A stretch of DNA of 64,000 nt, from NCBI GenBank assembly GCA_009760855.2, contig WPIO01000008.1, positions 6,494,501 through 6,558,500 on the forward strand, read 5' to 3'. The stretch comes from Cristatella mucedo. Its lineage: Eukaryota; Bryozoa; Phylactolaemata; Cristatellidae. Positions 59,991 through 64,000 of this stretch are shown piece after piece. Numbering within the stretch: position 1 is the first letter of the stretch; every line of letters begins with the position of its first letter. A program made the position numbers and the translations under genes. The notes under the pieces were generated by a model. It was not told the DNA's origin. It was given only the letters and a program-made list of their open reading frames with translations, and did no database searches.

Positions 59991-61360
59991 CACCTAAGTG
60001 AGAACTCTTAGCAAGGTCGTTATATAGTTCTTGACTTTCTTGTTCTGCGGAGTGATAAGCACTAAATAGTAAGTGCAATTTACTTGCTAGGTTTAAGGTT
60101 TGCTTTTAAATGCTAGTTCGTCAATCCAATTGATACTAGCCCCTGTGCATTTGACAAGAAAGGTAGCGGGAAGACTACGAGAAGTTTTTTAATTATTTCT
60201 GGTCTAGTGCTGGATTTTTCTAATGAGTGGTTCGTAATAAAAAATTTTGAACAGTGCAAGATATACCGAAAGCTATGTACTTTTTGTGCATGTTGGCTAT
60301 TCATAGGCAGCAAGTGTTTTCATTGGTCTCCTTAAATTTTAATCAGTAGGCATTTTAGCTATAGGAAAGGTCGGTCAAGTGGTTTGTCTTGGGTCTTCCG
60401 GTCATATAGTTGCAATTAATAAATGAATGCAAGCTATTATATTGACGTTTTATCTGTAGTATTTTCTTTGCTACTGATAACGAGAAAACGTATTATTGAA
60501 TGTGAGCCATTTGAGAAAATTACCTTGATCATGTAATGCATGCATTCTGAACAGTCTCTTTAGCATATTCATAAGTCAAGGACATTTCGGTTCTAGCCAA
60601 TATCTTAAGAGTCAAATCAAGAAAAGTTGACCAAACTCAAACATATAAACTGCTCAATGTAATACTACTACAGTAAGTATTATCATAAATGAGTCTACAA
60701 TAACCTGTTTCGTATATGACTACCATTTAAAAGCATTCTGTCACTCGGGATTTAGTCGGAATGACAGAATAGTTCCTACAAGCAGAATAATCTCTTAAAT
60801 GCAAGAGCAGAGCACTCGTTCATGTTCGTTCAGAATGTACTAATTTCGATCGAGGATTGTCAAACTAAATGAGTACTGTTCTGCTAGCGCGTATCAACTA
60901 TCACTCATTCGGATTGTTCACAACCTGGCCAATAGACTGCTGTCAATGCTTCCATCGATTGAAAACAAAAGCTAGCTGCCGGCTATTGAGTGAGCTGCGA
61001 AGAAAATCTAACGATACGTATGAAATGTACTCAACTAAACACAATTTGAGGCATCACAGCAGTGACTATAAATGAATAATATTGTAAGTATTCTCATTTC
61101 ATCATGTGACACAATAAAAACACCAAAGCATAAAGATAGAGAGGAATCTCTTACAAGCATTGAGCAGTAAACGTATGTTACCAACCAGTGGCCTGGATTT
61201 CAATTAAACATAGTTGACAAAGCTGCCACTTTTTTGAGGAATAGATCGATAATGTGTGCAGGGTAGTGACTGTAATCAGCCTTTAGCTTATACTAATTTA
61301 TTGCTCTACTTTGCCAGCAGTCTTACTCAGTTAGCTTGCTTCTTCGACTGTCCTACCGCC
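59991..61360. other. No recognisable exon
   Basis: I looked here on the minus strand for the receptor's ectodomain exons (lectin, Ig, SEA) and found none I could support. A minus frame near 60530-60620 (KILARTEMSLTYEYAKETVQ) is open but lacks a good donor. Confidence 0.45.
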
Positions 61361-64000
61361 CTAATGTAATGTAATGTATCTCTGTCTGCAACACCGTGAA
61401 GCCACAAAGACTGTGTGGGTGTTACGCAGGAGAGTTTTGTATAGCGAACTCACAGCCTAAGCTGCTATCGGTTCGCATTCGGTAGCCAACAGACTATGTC
61501 TCACGCACCAAAGAGAAAGTGAGAAGAGTAGCAGAGTCCAAACAGCTGTTGAGGTAGTGAGTAGGATGGAAGTAGCAGCTCAGGGCCACTAAAAAAGATG
61601 AGTGATAGTCATCAGCAGGAGAGTAGTTGTGGCTGTGTAAGATTTGTGGAAGCGAGTTTCACAGTCTATTACCTGCCGAGCAAAAGCTTCCGTCGCTAAC
61701 GATTTGTAAGCATAAGAATGCGACGGATAATCTATTGTCCACACAAGACGTGAGGGCGTGAGGAGGGAGAAACTGGTGCAGCATTTCAGCTAGGTACGGA
61801 GGAGCCAAACCGTGTCGGGCCTTGTGGTTCAGCTTAAGAACTTAGCTCTGTATCCGTTGATCAACCTGCAGCCACCCTAGCTCTTTTAGCAAAGGAAACA
61901 CGTCGTCAAACCTCTGGGACATGGAAACTAGCCTTTGCTGCCATAATCATAGTCATATTCATAGCCATTTGCAGTGACCTACTTGCTTTTTGAAAGCCCA
62001 GCCAAAAGAAATTCCCAGTAATCATGCCGATACAAAATTAAGGAGCTAGTTATTTTTGCAAGCCACTATGAAATATAGCTCCTTATCTTATTTAGGAATT
62101 GGACGTGATGGCTAAGCTTAGAAGCAGTCTTCAGAATGAAGCTTTTAAAAGTAATTTAGCTGTCAAAAACGACACCTAAATTTCCAGGACGAGGGATGTT
62201 CGCACAAAAGCATCACCTATAAGAAGAGTATAGCCTTTTAATCCAACCACATGTGTCGGGTGCCGTATGAGCAGCAGTTCGGTTTAATCGTCATCTAGTT
62301 TCAATAATTTTCCGACATGCAGAATCGAATGTCAGCAAGGCAAGCATTCAATTTATCTGTTGCTGCAGCTGATTACGATTGCTTGAATGACAAATGCAGC
62401 TAAGTATCGGCAGCAAAAAAGTGATATCCTATTCCTTGGGCCTTACTCATATTTCCGAGAGGTTGAGTATAAATAGATAAAAGAAAGGGCCGAGGACGGA
62501 CCCTTGAGGGACTCGACAGGTGACCGGTTTCTAGGGCGAGACTTGACCCCCACAGGACATGGATTGAAAACGATATGACAAGTACCATTAAACCACGCCA
62601 GTGCCTCGTCTGTCAGACCAATCGTTACTCAACCGCTCAAGTAGGACAACGTGACCAATGGTGTCAAAGGCAGCTGATAAATCCAGTAGTGCTTGGGCAG
62701 TTATATTCCACTAATCTTTGCCGTGTATATTGTCATTTTTAACACAAAGGAGAGCAGTTTCATTGGAGTGCTGCCTCTTGAACTTCGATTAAAGTGTTTC
62801 TGGCATTCTATTCTTTTCAATTTGTTAAACTAGCTGCTCAGCAACCATTTTTAAAGAATATTCGACAAGAAATGAAGAAGTGTAACGGGGCGATAGTTTG
62901 CAAGGACCTCTGTATGTAATCCAGGCTTTTTAAGTATGGGTCTAACGATAGTCGATATGAAGGACTTGGGTTACAATAACTTTTACCAATGAAGCATTAA
63001 AAATCTCTGTTATGGCACGGCTAATTTAGTCTGCCAGTGAGGATCGTAGAGATGATGTAAAGCGAATTCAGGAGACGAGCTCTTTTTGCTATACCATATT
63101 AAAGTAATCACATTCCACGCAGAAACCTTGGATAACCTTTTAAGGAACTTCGCAAGTTTTGATTGTGCAACTGCTTTATTCGGGGGGCTTTATGGAGGCA
63201 CGTATGTGCACAATTCCTTCAGTAAAGAAGGCTGAAACCTTTTGGCTGAGCCCTTAATATCTGGGGAGTCAAACCTCTGAGCATTTGTCAGTAAATGGTT
63301 TACTGTCTTATAAATCTGTTTTGGATCTTACTGGCAGGAATTCAGTTTTCTAGGGAAAAAGAAGCCCTGGCTTTTTTAAGCTAACTGGTGCAAACTCGGA
63401 TGCAGTCTTAGAAATTGACTAGACCTGCATCAGACCCCGATGTCCTTAAACGACGTTCAAGTCTTCGCTTAACCAGGCGCGTCGTTTGACGTTTTGTGAA
63501 AATTGAAAGGAGTCTCCACGACTCTGCACATTGATAGAACGGGAGCACGCTTTTCAAGAGCACTCCTGAATGTCGGGTTCACTGCATAAGTGAAAATGTC
63601 GAAGCTGTCGATCGAGTCTGGATGCAGATCAAGAAGTACCTGCATCACAGACAGATTTCAAAAATATGTCCAAGTCAATGCTTTGTAAGTTACGTCATTT
63701 GACAAGTTCGACGTTACCCAGTACGTACAAGGGAGCAGGAATAGTAAACGAGACCAAACAATGATCCGAGAGTGTCAGTGGGCACACCACAAGGTCAGTG
63801 GGGAAGACATCCTAGTGATCACGAGATCAATTATATGGCCACTGACGTGAGTGGTATGATCAACGTCTCCAGAGTAATGGCATGTCGCACCAAATATTTT
63901 TAGAGATGAACTCCGAAAACTCCTCGATAAACAAGTTTAGACAGCCATCAGGAGGTCTCAGTATCAGAGTATCACAACAATGAGAGGCACTGTCTTTGAT
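61361..64000 (-). mobile_element. LINE B, longest copy, runs off right edge
   Basis: The 3' end is CTAATGTAATGTAATGTATC at 61363. Minus-strand order: the YLAEMLHQFLPPHALTSCVD-like 3' domain (61740-61810), FFAADT at about 62400 (YADD decayed), an RVPQGSVLGPF-like block near 62485-62515, a SAAFDTIGHVVLL-like block near 62640-62690, the pre-RT region (62900-63600) and the endonuclease C-terminus (HTTHVSGHIIDLVITRMSS at 63795-63870, SDHCLVS near 63760). Many stops. It continues beyond the window and separates the receptor from its missing 5' exons. Confidence 0.88.

Overview
This window looks like nuclear DNA of an invertebrate animal. The genes are cut into small exons with GT..AG splice sites and kilobase-scale introns. 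The domains are metazoan: C-type lectin, immunoglobulin, GAIN/GPS and an adhesion-type seven-transmembrane receptor. The intergenic and intronic DNA is full of degenerate LINEs of CR1/L2 type, tRNA-derived SINE-like repeats and long AT, CA, GT and GA microsatellites. I cannot name the species. No prokaryotic features are present.

Right part (about 38.4-59.8 kb, minus strand): an adhesion G-protein-coupled receptor gene. Twelve exons join in a consistent reading phase from 59836 down to a stop codon at 38429. They encode the GAIN domain, a canonical GPS autoproteolysis motif (two Trp, four Cys, HL/T cleavage site), seven membrane segments and a short cytoplasmic tail. The N-terminal exons lie upstream, probably beyond the right edge behind a LINE.

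Left part (98-9282, minus strand): eight exons that splice in phase and encode two C-type lectin domains, one Ig domain and the start of a SEA-like segment. The gene runs off the left edge. This is the ectodomain layout expected of an adhesion receptor, so the two genes may be neighbouring members of a tandem family. That link is inferred, because no 7TM for the left gene is in view. A CpG-rich block near 25.5-27 kb, with a consensus minus-strand splice donor, may be the promoter and untranslated first exon of the left gene.

Between and inside the genes: LINE family A lies mostly on the plus strand and ends in a TTA-type tail (11.2, 14.3/16.5, 23.6, 31.5, 41.5, 45.3, 48.5 kb). LINE family B ends in an ATTAC/TAATG-type tail (14.4, 19.9, 28.5, 29.4, 37.1, 61.4 kb). 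A third, older LINE lies at 32.3-33.4 kb. One LINE B copy sits in antisense inside a LINE A copy (14.3-17.4 kb). Two tRNA-derived SINE-like families (S1 and S2) occur in several copies, including inverted pairs in the left gene. An unidentified plus-strand frame with one internal stop lies at 36466-36987.
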